Source: Tolypeutes matacus (lineage: Eukaryota; Chordata; Mammalia; Cingulata; Chlamyphoridae). Taken from it: DNA of 64,000 nt. The position numbers and the translations under genes were made by a program. The DNA is taken from contig JAKSZT010054006.1 of NCBI GenBank assembly GCA_026826555.1, positions 204,593-268,592 of the forward strand. Direction: 5' to 3'. Shown here one piece after another: positions 12,928-25,981 of this stretch. The notes beneath the pieces were generated by a model. It was given only the letters and a program-made list of their open reading frames with translations, ran no database searches and had not been told where the DNA came from. Each line of letters begins with the position of its first letter. Position 1 is the first letter of the stretch.

Positions 12928-15900
12928 ATGGATGAAAAGAGAACTGTCTTTACAGTAATAACATTGAATGTTAATAGACTAAATTATCCAATCAAAAGAC
13001 ACAGACTGGTGGAATGGATAAGAAAATATAAGCAATCTATATGCTGTCTGCAAGAGGCTCACCTTAGACCCAAGGATACCAGTAGATTGAAAGTAAAATG
13101 TTGGAAAAAGGTATCCCATGTATGCAGTAATGAACAAAAATAGCTGGGGTAGCTACACTTATGTCATATGATACAGACGTTAAAATTGTTATTAGAGACA
13201 AGGAATGATATTACATATTAATAAAATGGATGATTCATCAGGAAGAAATAACAATCATAAATGTATATGCTCCTAACCAAGATACCCCAAGATACATGAG
13301 GCAAACATTGGCAAAATTGAAGGGAGAAATAGACATCTCTACAATAATAGTTGGAGATTTCAATACACCAATCTCAGCATTGGATAGAACATTTGTGCAG
13401 AGGATAAATAAAAAAACAGAGAGCTTGAATAATATGATAAAAGGACTAAACATAATAGACATACACAGAACACTGCACCCTAAAACAGCAGAATATACAT
13501 TCTTTTCAAGTTCCCATGGATTTTTGTCCAGGATAGACCATATGTTGGTTCACAAAACAGATCTCAATAAAGTCAACAAAATCGAAATTATGCAAAGTCT
13601 TTTTTCTGATCATAATGGAACAAAGTTGGAAATCAACAAGCAGCAGAAAAAGGGAAAATGCACATATGGATGGAGATTAAACAGCACACTCTTAAATAAT
13701 CAGTGGATCAAAGAAGAAATTTCAAGAGAAATCAAGAAATTTCTCTAGATGAATGACAATGGGAATACAATATATCAGAATCTATTGGATGTGGTGAAGC
13801 AGTATTGAGAGGAAAATTTATTGCCCTCAATGCTTACATTAAAAAAGAAGAAAGAGCTAAAATCAATGACCTATCTACAAAGCTGGAGGAACTATAAAAG
13901 AACAGCAAACTAATTCTAGTGCAAGTAGAAGGAATGAAATAATAAAGATCAGAGTAGAAATAAATGAAATTGAGAACAGAAAAACAATAAAGAGAATTAA
14001 CAAAACCAATAGTTGGTTCTTCAAGAAGATAACAAAATTGACAAACACTTAGCTAGACTGACTAAGAAAAAAAAGAGAGAAGATGCAAATAAATGAAATA
14101 AAATATAAATATAGGAACATTACTACTGATCCCACAGAAAAAAGAGAGATCATAAAACGATACTATGAACCACTTTATGTCAAAAAATTAGACAATATAG
14201 ACAAAACAGAAAACTTCCTTGGAATGTTCAAACAACCTACAATGACACTTGAAGAAATAGAAGATTTCAGCGAACCAACTACAAGTAAAGAGATTGAAAC
14301 AGTCATCAAACACATCGCCAAAATCAAAAGCCCAGGATCAGACGGTTTCACAGGTGAGTGCTACCAAGCATTCAAAGAAGATTTAATACCAATCTTACTC
14401 AGGATCTTCCAAAAACTTGGGCAAGAAGAAATGCTACCAAAAGTCATTCTATGAAGCCAATATCACCCTAAAACCAAAGCCAAATAAAGATATTATGAAA
14501 AAAGAAAATTACAGACCCATTTTTCTAATGAATACACATTCAAATATCCTCAATAAAATACTTGCTAATCAAATCCAACAACACATTAAAAGAATCATTC
14601 ATCATGAATAACTGGCTTTTATACCAGGCATGCAAGGTGGATTCAGCACAATAAAATCAATCAGCAAAATACACCAAATTAATAAATCAAAGAAGAAAAA
14701 TCACATGATCTTATCGATTGACACAGAAAAGAGATTTGACAAAATATAGAATCATTTCTTGATAAAAATACTACAAAAAATAGGAACTGAAGGAAACTTT
14801 CTAAACATGATACAGGCCATATATGAAAAACACACAGCTAACGTTGTACTCAATGGTGAAAGACTGAAAGCATTCCTGTTCAGATCAGGGAAAAGGCAAG
14901 GATGCCCATTGTCACCACTGTTGTTCAATATAGTGCTAGAGGTTCTAGCTAGAGCAATCAGGTAAGAAAAATAAATAAAAGGCATCCAAAATGGAAAAGA
15001 AGAATTAAAACTTTCACTATTCACAGACGATATGATTGTATACCTAGAAAATCCTGAAAAATCTACAACAAAGCTGCTAGAGCTAATAAATGATTTCAGT
15101 AGAGTGTCAGGATACTAGCTCAATATGCAAAAATCAGTGGTGTTTCTATACACTACTAATGGGTAATCTGAGGAGGAAATTAGGAAAAAAAAAAAACTCC
15201 ATTTACAATAGGAACTAAAAGAATCAAATATTGAGTAATAAACTTAACCAAGGATGTAAAGTACTTGTATTCAGAAAACTATAATAAATTGCTAAAGAAA
15301 TTTTTAAAAAGGCCTAAATAATTGGGAGAACATTCCATGTTCATGGATTGGAAGACTAAATATCATTAAGATGACAATTCTACCCAAACTGATATACAGA
15401 TTCAATGCAATCCCAATTAAAACTCCTCCAGCATTTATTAAACAAATGGAAATCACAGTTATCAAATTTATTTGGAAGGGTAAGAGGCCCTGGATAGCCA
15501 GTAACATCTTAAAAAGGAAAAGTGAAGTTGGAGGACTCTCACACACTTTAAATCATATTACCTAGCTACATTGGTAAAAACAGTATGCTATTGGCATAAA
15601 GATAGACACATAGACCAATGGAACCAAATTGATGTGTCAGAAACAAACCTTCGAATCTAAGACCAAGTGACTTTTGACAAGCCTGTCAAACCCACCCAGC
15701 TGGTACAGAACAGATTATTCAACAATGTTGCTGGCTGAACTGGATATCCATAGACAAAAGAAAGAAAAAAGACCCATATCTCACACCTTATACAAAAATT
15801 AACTCAAAATTAATCAAAGACCAAAATATAAAAGCAAGTACAATAAAACACCTAGAAGTAAATGTAGGGGAACATCTTCAAGACCTGGTGGTAGGTGGTG

Positions 15901-16620
15901 GATTCTTAAACCTTACACTGAAAGCACGAGCAATGAAAGAAAACATGGATAAATGGGACCTCCTCAAACTTAAATATTTATGTGATTCAAAGGACTTCAT
16001 CAAGAAAGTAAAAAGGCAGTCCACTCAATGGGAGAAACTCTTTGGAAACCATATATCTGATAAGGGTTTTATTTCCATTCTATATAAATAGATCATACAA
16101 CTCAACAATAAAAGAGCAAGCAATCTGATTTAAAAGTGGGTAAACGACTTAATAGACCTTTTTCCAAAGAAGAAATACAAATGGCCAAAAAGCACATGAA
16201 AAATGCTCCATATCACTAGCTATTAGTGAAATGCAAATTAAAACAACAACAAGATATCATCTAACACCGCATAGAATGGCCATTATTAAAAATCAGACAA
16301 TGGTAAGTGCTGGGGAGGATGTGGAGAAATAGGAACACTCCTTCACTGTTGGTGGAGAGTAAAATGGTGCAGCCTCTGTAAAAGACAGTTTGGCAGTTCT
16401 TCAGGCAATTAAATATAGAACTGCCATATGATCCAGCAATTTGTTTACTAGGAATATATCCAGAAGGACTAAACACTATGATATAAACAGACATCTGCAC
16501 ATCGATGTTCATAGTGGCATTATTCACAATTGCCAAAAGATGGAACCAACTGTCCATCAATCAAAGATTGGATAAACAAAATGTGATATATACATACAAT
16601 GGAATACTATGCTACTAAAT
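12928..16620 (+). pseudogene. L1 ORF2 (endonuclease / reverse transcriptase), broken
   Basis: The AP-type endonuclease begins with TLNVNRLNYPIKRHR and CLQEAHL, and continues out of frame at 13230-13748 with GDFNTP and the C-terminal SDHNG. The Z and early RT region is at 14083-14454 (KSPGSDGFTGE). The RT palm is at about 14759-15060, with the catalytic motif FTDD at 15020-15031, where mammalian L1 typically has FADD. The C-terminal domain reaches about 16620. Stops at 13143 and 13748 and several frameshifts inactivate it. The remaining motifs are otherwise good, which suggests moderate age. Confidence 0.8.
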
Positions 16621-17150
16621 GAAATTGGGACATATGTGATAACATGGATGAATCTTGAAGACATTTTACTATGCAAAATAAGGCAGACACAAAAGGAAAA
16701 ATATTGCATGGTATCATTAATGTGAACCAAATAACAAGAATAATCACATGAAATTAAAACCTAGAGTATAGGTTATTAGAAGATAAAAAGAGGGTTGAGA
16801 AGAACTACTGATAATTAATGTATGTAAAAGCTTTAAATAACTTGAGTATAAAAGTGTGGAAATGGAAAGAGTTAATGGTAACACATTTTATTGTATAGCA
16901 ACTGGTTTATAAAAGGGATTGTGGCTGAAAAGGGCAATCTGAGGAAATAAATGTCAATTGAAAGAAAGCTAAAGAACAATCTAGGGAATGAATAACACAG
17001 TGAACCCAAAGGTGAATGAGAATTTTGTGGTTGAGGGTATGAATGCACAAGTGTCCTTCTGTGAGGCAGAGCAGATGTACATCACTGGGAATGTAAAGAA
17101 GGATGGGAAAACTACATCTGATGTAACCTATAGACTGTGGTTAAACAGTA

Positions 17151-19829
17151 ATTCTTCTCCTGATTGTCTGGCACATAGTAATTTACACAGATGTTCAGAA
17201 GATATTCCAGTAAGATGGAGGAAACATTTATCCTAACACCAAACAGAGGCCAGTTGGAAAAGGCACACTACTGCCTTCTTTTAATTTTCTCTCCCTATTG
17301 AATTTTAGCTCATAAGTGTTTGCTCAATTTCCTTTTCCTGGAAACCCTAGGTTAAGATATTTATTATCAGAAGTAACCTAGGAAGCACATTCATAGTACA
17401 TAATTTTATATTTTAGTCTCTCTCAAGTCTGAGAGCAATAGGGTCTTCATTGCTGTAGGAATTGGTGGTAATCCCTGACCTGACGTGTAGTGGCATCACA
17501 GTTACCAATGATTTAAATGAAGGAATCCAAGAACAGGAAAGTCTTGGAAAAACAACATATGCAATGCATGGGATCACCATTAAGGGCTGACAATATCAGA
17601 GAAGCTGGAGAAGTAGTTGGAATGAAAGTCAAGTAATCAGAAAACCTTATTTTGAATTTCCCCAACCCAAATATGAGCTACAGCATGTTATTTACTTTTC
17701 CTTTTTCTTCATTTATAAATCTGGGATACTTATAATTGCATTGTCCATGTTATAAGGACAAGCAGATTTTGAAAATAAGTAAAATTCTATTCAAATGTCA
17801 GGGTAAATTATATAGAATAAGCATTATAGAGTGTTGTCTCAAAATATAAACTTATATGTTCTTCCATTTATAAAAAAAAATAACTGTTTTAGAGAAAGCA
17901 ATAACTAGTTTGTATGTTTTGGGGAGGGGTTCGACTAGGTTTCCCAGTAAAACCAATTTTCTCTCTTCCTTCTCATACATTTACTATCATTATCCAGACT
18001 GACCATAATCTGGGCATCATTTTCAGACAGTTCAATTTTTCCACAGTTCTTTGCTCATACGCTTTCAACAAAGTAGAAGACTCCTAAGCTGTGCTTTGCA
18101 TAATCTACTACAGTGTGCAACTCAAGTTTTACCTTAGTTATGAAGTGCTTCCTAGCTATTTTAATCACCTATTTATCCCTTTCAATTGATTGCCTGAACC
18201 ACAAAAGAACCTTATTTTAAAGGAAAACATGAAAATTTTTGTGTAACAAAACTTGTTATTTTTCTATTTATGAGGGGAATGCAGTAAATTTGTACCTGTA
18301 CTGATAGGTAAAAACATGTGCAGAACTGGTTGCCACTGCAGGGAGTAGAGTAAGAGGTAAGGAAGATTTGAATTAACACATGAGAAAAATTATAAACAAC
18401 TTATACTGAAACAAACCAAAATTAAAAATCTGGGACCAATTTCCTTGCTTTAGACTTCTTTGGCATTTCCTATTTTGTCAAAGCTCAGACCTAGCATGCT
18501 CTTGATTCATTAGACTTTTTTCAACATAAAGTATATCCATTTTGACTACACAAGATTGAATGGAAATGAGACCCTTGGTGTGTGTTCAAACTTCACAGGG
18601 TAAAAAGGATTATCAACTTTAGTATAACTGATTTTTAAAGACTTTTGATGGTTTTCACCATTTTAAACAGCACATTTGACCAGCTTTACTTTTGGGAAAT
18701 ATTTTATTCCACAGGAAAATTGAGAAGGAGTTTTGGGTTTATAATCTCTGAGGTAAACTAATTTAAATGCCACTTGAAAATTAAGCAGAAAACAAAATTA
18801 TATTTCTACCCTTTAGACTATAGTTGATATTCAACTATTGGGTAGGAAAAAAACTTCAAAATAAATGCCAGTAATGGTATTGCAAAAATCAAGACAGACT
18901 AATTCTCTCTATAGAAAGAAAAAAAAATAAAATAACAGGAAACTCCTACCATCAGGAAAGCCTCAATGCAAGGTGAAATTATTACTCTTTAGCAGTGACA
19001 TAATATATTTATTCTGAATGCTTACTAAACACAGAAAACTGCATTTAATTCAGAGTTAAATAAATTTATCTATGAGTTCATCTCCTAATAAGTAAAATTC
19101 AAACTAATTATATTAAATGAGTATTACTCTCAAATAAAAGAATATTTCATATATGAGATAATTGCATTTTTCTCTAAAAATATGCTGACTTTATTTCTTT
19201 TGAAATGTACATTTTCCCTCTTGCCTTCAAGCTTTTGCAAAGTTTTTTTAAAAATTTATTTCAACTTAAAAAAAAACTAACAAACTTAAAGCAACCTAAC
19301 AAATTATGGAAACATTAATTTTAAAAAGTCCATCTAGACAGTTGTCTTATTTAATCGTAAAAACAGTAAACTCTTTTTTTTTAGTTAGGGCAGTAAAAAG
19401 AATTTATTGGGAAATGGGACATCAGAACAGAGTTTGTTGAGAAATAGGAGAGCAGGATGGATATATACACCAATTTGCTGTGGGCTTCTCTAGGCAGAGA
19501 GCCAATAAATATTTTAAATAGTAATGTCCAATTATCTTTTTTTAAATTTTTTTTAAAATTATGGGTAAAAATCAAAATTCTCACAATACATACTTATCTT
19601 TTAAAAATGCAGTGAATGATTACTTCCATATCCATCAGAAGATGTCAAAATGAAGCAGATATTTTTCTGATGTGGGAAATTCATGTAGGAAATAATAGCA
19701 ATTCTATTCAATGTCATATATGGTTTTATTAGAGAAAAGTAAATTGGTAGATAAATCAATTGAATGATATATATTTTAGGCAAATGATAAAAATATAAAT
19801 GAAGAAAAAAAGGTACAATTCAGAAGAAA
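17151..19829. other. Mostly unassigned intergenic sequence
   Basis: No gene recognised. About 17660-17775 resembles a MIR core (a TTTATAAATCTGGGATACTTATAAT segment followed by a decayed tail). About 19545-19600 is the reverse of the R/S element terminus (GGGTAAAAATCAAAATTCTC), preceded by T-rich sequence. The rest is AT-rich and featureless to me. There is a T-rich junction at 19375-19385. Confidence 0.4.
19545..19600 (-). mobile_element. 3' terminal scrap of the R/S retroposon family
   Basis: GGGTAAAAATCAAAATTCTC on the plus strand is the reverse complement of the 3' terminus seen at 7567-7600. T-rich sequence to its left is the reverse of an A tail. It is too short to say whether it came from a longer element. 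Confidence 0.5.
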
Positions 19830-20249
19830 GTAGGGAAATGCACAAGAGTAGATATACATTGCTTTCTTCCTTCCTCTTTTGCTTCTCTACATGTGATATG
19901 TATGCAGAGTAAATTAAATACATGGAATGTTATGGGTTTAGAAAACCTCAACCTGGAAATCAATGTGGATTAAATTTGATGGGTAAAGAAGAGAATGAGG
20001 TAAACATTAAAGAGAAAGAAAATAAGATTAATTCTGAGACAGGAGAAAACTTTAAAGCTCTATGGAGAGAAGTGTCTTGGGTGAGAAAACTTGGGCTCCA
20101 GGAAAATCATAAAAAGGAATATTTTCTTAGAATTATTTCAGGAAATATTTGGTCCTGAAAAGTATATTTTCAGTATCAGGATAGTAAGAAAAGAATTAAA
20201 ATATACCTTAAAATATCCATTTTATAGCTATCAGTATTTATCCAAATTG

Positions 20250-20395
20250 TAAAGACTAATCGATTCTCTCATTGGCAAAACTGGGCTAATAAGATCATTG
20301 GTTCTTTGTAAGTATTATATGAGTAATTATGTGGAAAATGATGAGAGTTGCATTTAGGAGATGGTAAGCACTAAATAAATATTCACTATTATTAC
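20250..20395 (-). mobile_element. MIR-type relic
   Basis: The segment TAAGCACTAAATAAATATTCAC, preceded by a decayed core containing ACTGGGCTAATAAGATCATT, resembles the end of a MIR SINE. It is also present in the inverted partner near 63430-63570. Strand assignment is weak. Confidence 0.4.
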
Positions 20396-20497
20396 TTTTA
20401 TTTCCCTTTTCAGTCTCAAATAATTACAGTCAATTTGATATGAATTGTAATAATTTTCATTTTTTTGTTAATCTTCAATGTACATTTATTTACTTTT

Positions 20498-20733
20498 TAT
20501 TTGTAAAATGATATATAAATATGTATGCATATATGTGCATTTGCTTACATAAATGTTATTTTTTAATATATATATATTAAAAGTTACTTAGATTATCTAG
20601 ATATTACACAGAAATTACTGGGATTCCCATGTTCCCCAACTCCCACACCTCCCACATCACACACAAACATCCTTTAACAATGTGGCACATCACCCGTAAT
20701 GGATTTACACATCCTGGGGCCTTGCCACCATAT
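20498..20733 (-). mobile_element. Short retroposon S, minus strand, with target-site duplication
   Basis: Flanked by a 13-bp direct repeat TTTATTTACTTTT (20485-20497 and 20734-20746). The left end is T-rich, then AT-rich, then CTCCCACACCTCCCAC, ending at GCCACCA exactly like the copy at 2780-3093. The partner arm near 63340-63370 has the uninterrupted site. This is the cleanest evidence that S is a distinct element moved by L1-type target-primed reverse transcription after the inverted duplication formed. Confidence 0.82.
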
Positions 20734-22024
20734 TTTATTTACTTTTTTGGCTGCTATATATCAGATATGTAAAGTATACATAGCAATGTAAGGAAAGGCA
20801 ACGATAAAAGAAGAGATTGATGCCTATTGCACACTACGTATGTGTCTAGTAAATTAACATACACAACTATGGGTCATGGATAGTAGAAATGCACAAATTA
20901 AATGAAGAGGAATGAGTGTCAGGGAAATTTATTATCTTGCCACAGATTATATGGCCATGACTCTTTTCTTGTCTCTTGTCTAAATGCAAAGTCTATGCAC
21001 TGACAATTTGGCCAAATTATGAATGACAAGAAGAATATAAAGTGCTGCTGCTGTTTGAAAACCTGCCTCAGAGAACTTAAATAAGAATTTCCTGGCTGTT
21101 CAAAATGTCAGTGATGAGATGTTTGGAAGTACTTTTGTGAATGTTAAAGGAGATAAAGATTTCCACAGGTTTAATGAGTCAAGGAAAGCTTGCTAGAGAT
21201 GGAGCAGCAAGTGTCTTTTGAACATGGGTGAAATTAAAGGAGCCAACAGTTTAAAGGGTTTTATCTGCTATGGTATATGAAATGAATTGCAAAGTCCCAA
21301 AGAGTAATTAAAATTGAGATGGTATACCTCTGTCGAACTCACAGGGACATCATGAGCGCTTTTATTATGATAATTTATTACTCAGAGTGAGAAAGGACTT
21401 AGTGTAAGGTGAAGACCTTAAGTGTAATCCCTCAACAGGTGCCCTCTACTAAATTATTTATTGGGTGCAAATAGAAAGGGAACATCCCATATATCCTTCA
21501 AATGCACTAAAAATTAAAGGAGTCAATTATTAACAAAACTTTTTTCTAAAGAATGTAGTGAAAGACTAAATCCCAAGTCTTACAAAATAAGAAATAGTAG
21601 AGTCATTTTGCAATTTAAAATACAAGTTTTACATATTCTAATCTAATACCTGCATTAGAAGAATGATTAAAATTGAAATATAAGTATTCCTGTTTGGAAT
21701 AATCTACTGTAGTTAATGCTTCCTGTATATGGACTTTGACTGTACCTTCCAGGATTTTCACAGGCTTTGTTCAGAATTAGGAGACACAGGATGATCAAGC
21801 CCATTAAGAAATGCAGCTTATAGTTTTATATTGGTTTTCCATAGATTTACTGTATAAATCTTTGTAACAAATAGAGAATAGTTATGTAATATACCCCTGG
21901 TCCATGCTAAATTTGAGCAGACGAAATATCAGAATTCTATTTTATTTCTGAAATGTCTTTTGTTTCTTTAATGTAATCACCATGAGTGGCAAGATTTTCC
22001 ACTAAAAAAGTCTAAAAGTCTGTT

Positions 22025-22090
22025 CTTGCTGCCTAGCACGGTACATGTTACATAGTAGAAACTAAAAATATTTATTGAATAAATAATTAT
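22025..22090 (+). mobile_element. MIR/L2-type relic tail
   Basis: CCTAGCACGGTACATGTTACATAGTAG, then AATATTTATTGAATAAATAA, matches the widespread MIR/L2 3' pattern (…CAGTGCCTGGCACATAGTAGG…AATATTTGTTGAATGAA). The reverse is found in the other arm at about 61950-62015. Confidence 0.5.
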
Positions 22091-23531
22091 GTCTTTTTTT
22101 GCCATCAATATTTTGAAGCTCTTATTTCATGCAGTTGATTTCAGCTTTTGAAAAGCTCCATGTGTCATACAGGAGGCAAGTGCATTATTATTTTAGTGAA
22201 CAGATTAAGAATAGGAGGGATTATGAAGTGAAGAAACCTGGCTGTAGAAATACCTGGTGAGTTTGTGTTAGTGTAAAGCTATTGCTTATCGCTCCTTGTA
22301 ACAAGCTCTCTGTATAATTCAAGAAAACATGAAATTTACGATCTTGTGAATCTATTCTTAAGAAAAAAGAGTATTGGAGATAAAATGCAGATGTTGGAAA
22401 TGTAAATTCTAATTTCCTTAATTAATAGAAATTTAGAAGTGCAATTTATGGCATTGTTTCCTTGACGAATCAGGTTCTTCAAGTCCACATGAACAAAGTG
22501 TTAAAATGATCTTAAACCTTTGGAAAGGAGTAAAGGTGTGCTTATAACTATGAACATATATGGGCAAATTAGTTAAAATTGAATGCATCCATGATATAAA
22601 ATCATGTTATTTCTGTAAAATAAGTTCTGTTTTATGTGATTATAGAAATACTAATATATCATATTCTGAAAAATACTCTTGGGACTATTTATGAAATAAT
22701 TATTTCTAGAATAAATAATTCAGTCACCCTTAATAATAACAAAGTTTTCATCAATCCATGTAATCTTTTCTTTATAAAAAAAATAAATAATTAAACTCCA
22801 ATGTGTGCCAAGAGCCAGTCACAGCTGTGCATTGTATGAGACACATTACAGGGAGCCTTCTTTCTTCAATTTTATGTATACAGTAATTATTATTATTATT
22901 ATATAATCTTTTTATATGAATCAAAAGAAATGTCACAACTTTCCATTTTTTTTTATTTTTCCATAATATTGTTAAATATATAATTTTTTCCAACCTAGAA
23001 TTAAGAACTTGGATGAGGCCAATGAGATACTCATATTGAGTGCAAACAACTTAATAATCAAGATAAATACTATTCAATGCAATATTTAAAAATAAGGCAA
23101 AATTACACAGCAAATAAAATATCAAGATTTTGAATAAAGACAGGATCCTAACCTGTATTCTTGTACAACTCACTGCAAACATTTCATGCTAGACCTGGCT
23201 ATCAGGAAGGCAAATTACAACAGGAATAACTAAGCTTGCCTTTGCATCCCATCCACACAGTGGATGCACATTTTGTTTCATTCCCCTGAACAAGTGCAAC
23301 TATTAAAATCTTTCCCTTTCCAAAATAATCTGATATATATGGTCACCCTAGTCATAAAAGATTTAGCATTAATTACTTTAAAATACAGCATAGCACTGAT
23401 GCTTAAATACAATAATTTATTTCTACAATACTTACTCTGTTTACACCATGCTTATTAATATTTCTGATGTTGACATGGCATTTTTTTTTTGGGGGGGGGT
23501 AAACATTTTGAGCATTTAACTGCATTAAAAC

Positions 23532-24026
23532 ATGGAAGCCACCCATAACATCACTGAATTTATTGTATTTATTGGGACTTTCCAAGAACTAGAAAATTAA
23601 ATATTTGGGCTTTCTATTATTCTTATTTTGCTACAAAACTATTTTGATGGGAAACTTGCTGAAAATGATTTTTATCATATGCAATCAGTTTATTGACCAA
23701 CCCATGTATTTCTTCCTTAATTATCTTGTTCTCTCAGATGTATGTTATACCTCAAAGGTGACACCCAAGCTAATTGCAGACTTGGTGATGGAAAGAAACA
23801 CAATTTCTTATACTAGCTGCATGGCACAGGTCTTTGCCATGCGGTTCTGTTCTTTGTGACTGTTCTCTTTATTTACGTTAGACCAACCACAACTTTTCCA
23901 GAAGATAAATTGTTTGTTCTTTTCTACACCATCATTGCCCCCATGTTCAACCCTCTGATCTACATGCTGAGAAAATTTGAGATCGAGAATGCCTTAGGGA
24001 AATGTGATGCCAGAAACCATTTTTAA
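23532..24026 (+). pseudogene. Olfactory receptor pseudogene, OR4P-like, internally deleted
   Basis: Starts ATG 23532 (MEAT...ITEF, the N-glycosylation site typical of ORs). A stop follows after LEN in the first 25 codons. TM2 is recognisable by PMYFFLNYL and the first extracellular loop by [12 protein letters not shown]. The reading then jumps, near 23850, straight to the TM6-TM7 part. There, out of frame, [23 protein letters not shown] and a terminal stop at 24024-24026 are seen. About 420 bases covering TM3-TM6, including the DRY-like motif, are missing relative to the copy at 59591-60508. The C-terminal sequence is closest, in my memory, to OR4P. Not functional. Confidence 0.85.
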
Positions 24027-25940
24027 TTAGAAAGCAAATAATCTGAAAGGCATTCTGCTACTCATTACACACCCTGTTCAAGTGATGTTTGCATTGTGTC
24101 AAGTTTATTAAAACTATTAGCAAAAATAAACATAGCCACTAGCATCAGTATATTAATATTATAATTTACCTTCAGCTATTTTTTTTTCTTTCTGTATCTG
24201 TGTTTCTTGCCTGACCTTTTTAGTCATTCCATCTTTGTTAATGTCTTGTTTCACTCTTCTTTATACTTTTCCTTTGGATTTTATTAATAGGTTGCTAACT
24301 GGAGCCCATCTTTCTATACTTTGCTTTCATGAATGAATATCCAAACATACATAGCTACACTAATACCGATCATCCCAGGCTTAAAAGGCCCATAAGACTT
24401 GTGATATTTCCTGTGTTTCTTATCAAAATAAAAAAATGGAACATCAGAAATTCAGATCTATATTTATGAACTCATCCCATGCTGTTTTGTGAAAATTGCA
24501 ACAACATAAAGATCAAAAATTATTTATGTACCATCTTAGCAATAAGCATATTATATTTAAAGAAGTAATATATAGAAAAATTGGGAGGTTTCTCCTAAAA
24601 TTATTTTAATGAGATAATTTTTAAAAATTGTAATATTTTAATAATAATAGTAATACATCCTATTCATATGCTATACTGAAAATCCTCTACACTTAGCATT
24701 GAAAAGTTTTTATTGGTAAAAAGCACATTAGCCATATAATTCATTATCCAGCCTGACCAACATTGACAATAAAAGGCAGTGTTACTAATAATAATGCTCA
24801 AACAATAGACATAAAATGGCATAGTGTCAGTGACCAGTATCCCTGGCTTCATTGAAATGTCTGGAAAATCTGGAACCCCAGTGAAAACTTCAGTGCCAAA
24901 TGAGGAATCTCCACTTAATATAACTACTTAGTGCCAATGGGATTGTAATGACAAGGGCAAATACTCATACTGACACGTCTTGATCCAAAGTATGCTTAAA
25001 TTAATTTTTTCATTACCATCAAAATGTTAACTACAAATGTTCAATTACTTATTGAATGTCCATACGTCTTGGAAATTCCACAGGTTTGAAAAGTATTTTC
25101 AAATAATAAATTAACAAAGTATAATGACAATAAAAATATTATAATAAAGTTTTATTTCAATTAACACAAGTATTTGTGAGAAATTTAGATGTTTTGCTAA
25201 AAAACAATAAATGCTAAAATGGTTTGTAACCATAAATGCTAGTTTTGAAATAATAATTTCATTATCTTTATTTAACTGATGAGTAAACTAAACTCAGTAG
25301 ATTAAAAAGTTTTTCAGAATCAAACTCTCAGCTAGAGAGACAAGTAGTCAGGTAAATAAATATATCTCATGGAACTTGATGACAACCGCTATTTTATTTC
25401 AAGTTTACCAGCAAGGGAGGAGTATTCATAAAAGACAGTTCAAGGATTTCTGTTTTGATGGAAGACTTGTGTAGGAGAAAAAGTGAAATCTAGAGTTGGA
25501 TGAGATGTTTAGAATAGATAAAATAGAAGAATGTCTGGTTAAAGTTGTTAAGTAAAATGTATGATTGGGTAGTTAAATCCAGATTAATTATAGAGGACCA
25601 CAATCTTGTTAAATTCTATCACAGATTGCTCCCATATTTTCCCCAGGAGGGTCCCTAAAGATAGTCAAATATCTTTCCTTATTTATGAGACAAATTTCCT
25701 TCTCAGTAAAACTCCTTTTGACTGAGACAATCCTTAAATATTCTTGATCAAGATAAGATCTATCACGTTGTAATTTGGGGTAAATCATTAATTGAAAGCA
25801 TTACTTAGTTAATATTTTGGATTTGAATGTTTAAATTTGGATTTAGGCTTAAATATATTTCAAACATTAGTGGCAATAATATTATTTCATTTTTTCTTGC
25901 TTTCTTTACTCCCTCCTTCCTTCTTTCCCTCCCTTCCCCC

Positions 25941-25981
25941 GGCTCTCTTTTCTTTCTCTCTCTCTCTCTCTCTCTCTCTCC
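25941..25981 (+). repeat. (CT)n microsatellite
   Basis: A run of CT dinucleotides follows a pyrimidine-rich tract starting near 25905 and precedes a short TA repeat. The partner arm at 47040-47100 has only a decayed purine-rich remnant, so the array either expanded here or decayed there. Confidence 0.85.

Larger units (their letters stand above)
10107..17150 (+). mobile_element. LINE-1, plus strand, with 5' UTR, ORF1 and ORF2, broken
   Basis: The 5' end begins near CCAAGATGGCTGCAGAGTAA. A ~1.7 kb 5' UTR follows, containing several repeats of a unit with '...CAGCCTCTCTGGGCAA...' (about 10600-11650). ORF1 is at about 11854-12895 and ORF2 from 12928. A 3' UTR begins near 16700. Similarity to the related L1 at 51590 on stops at about 17150, so the extreme 3' end appears lost or replaced, and no A tail is seen. 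Both ORFs have stops and frameshifts. It sits immediately after repeat R. Confidence 0.88.

Noticed and set aside
25941..25981. CT run as a regulatory GAGA-type element
   Set aside because: It is a simple microsatellite, not preserved in the other arm and not near an active promoter.
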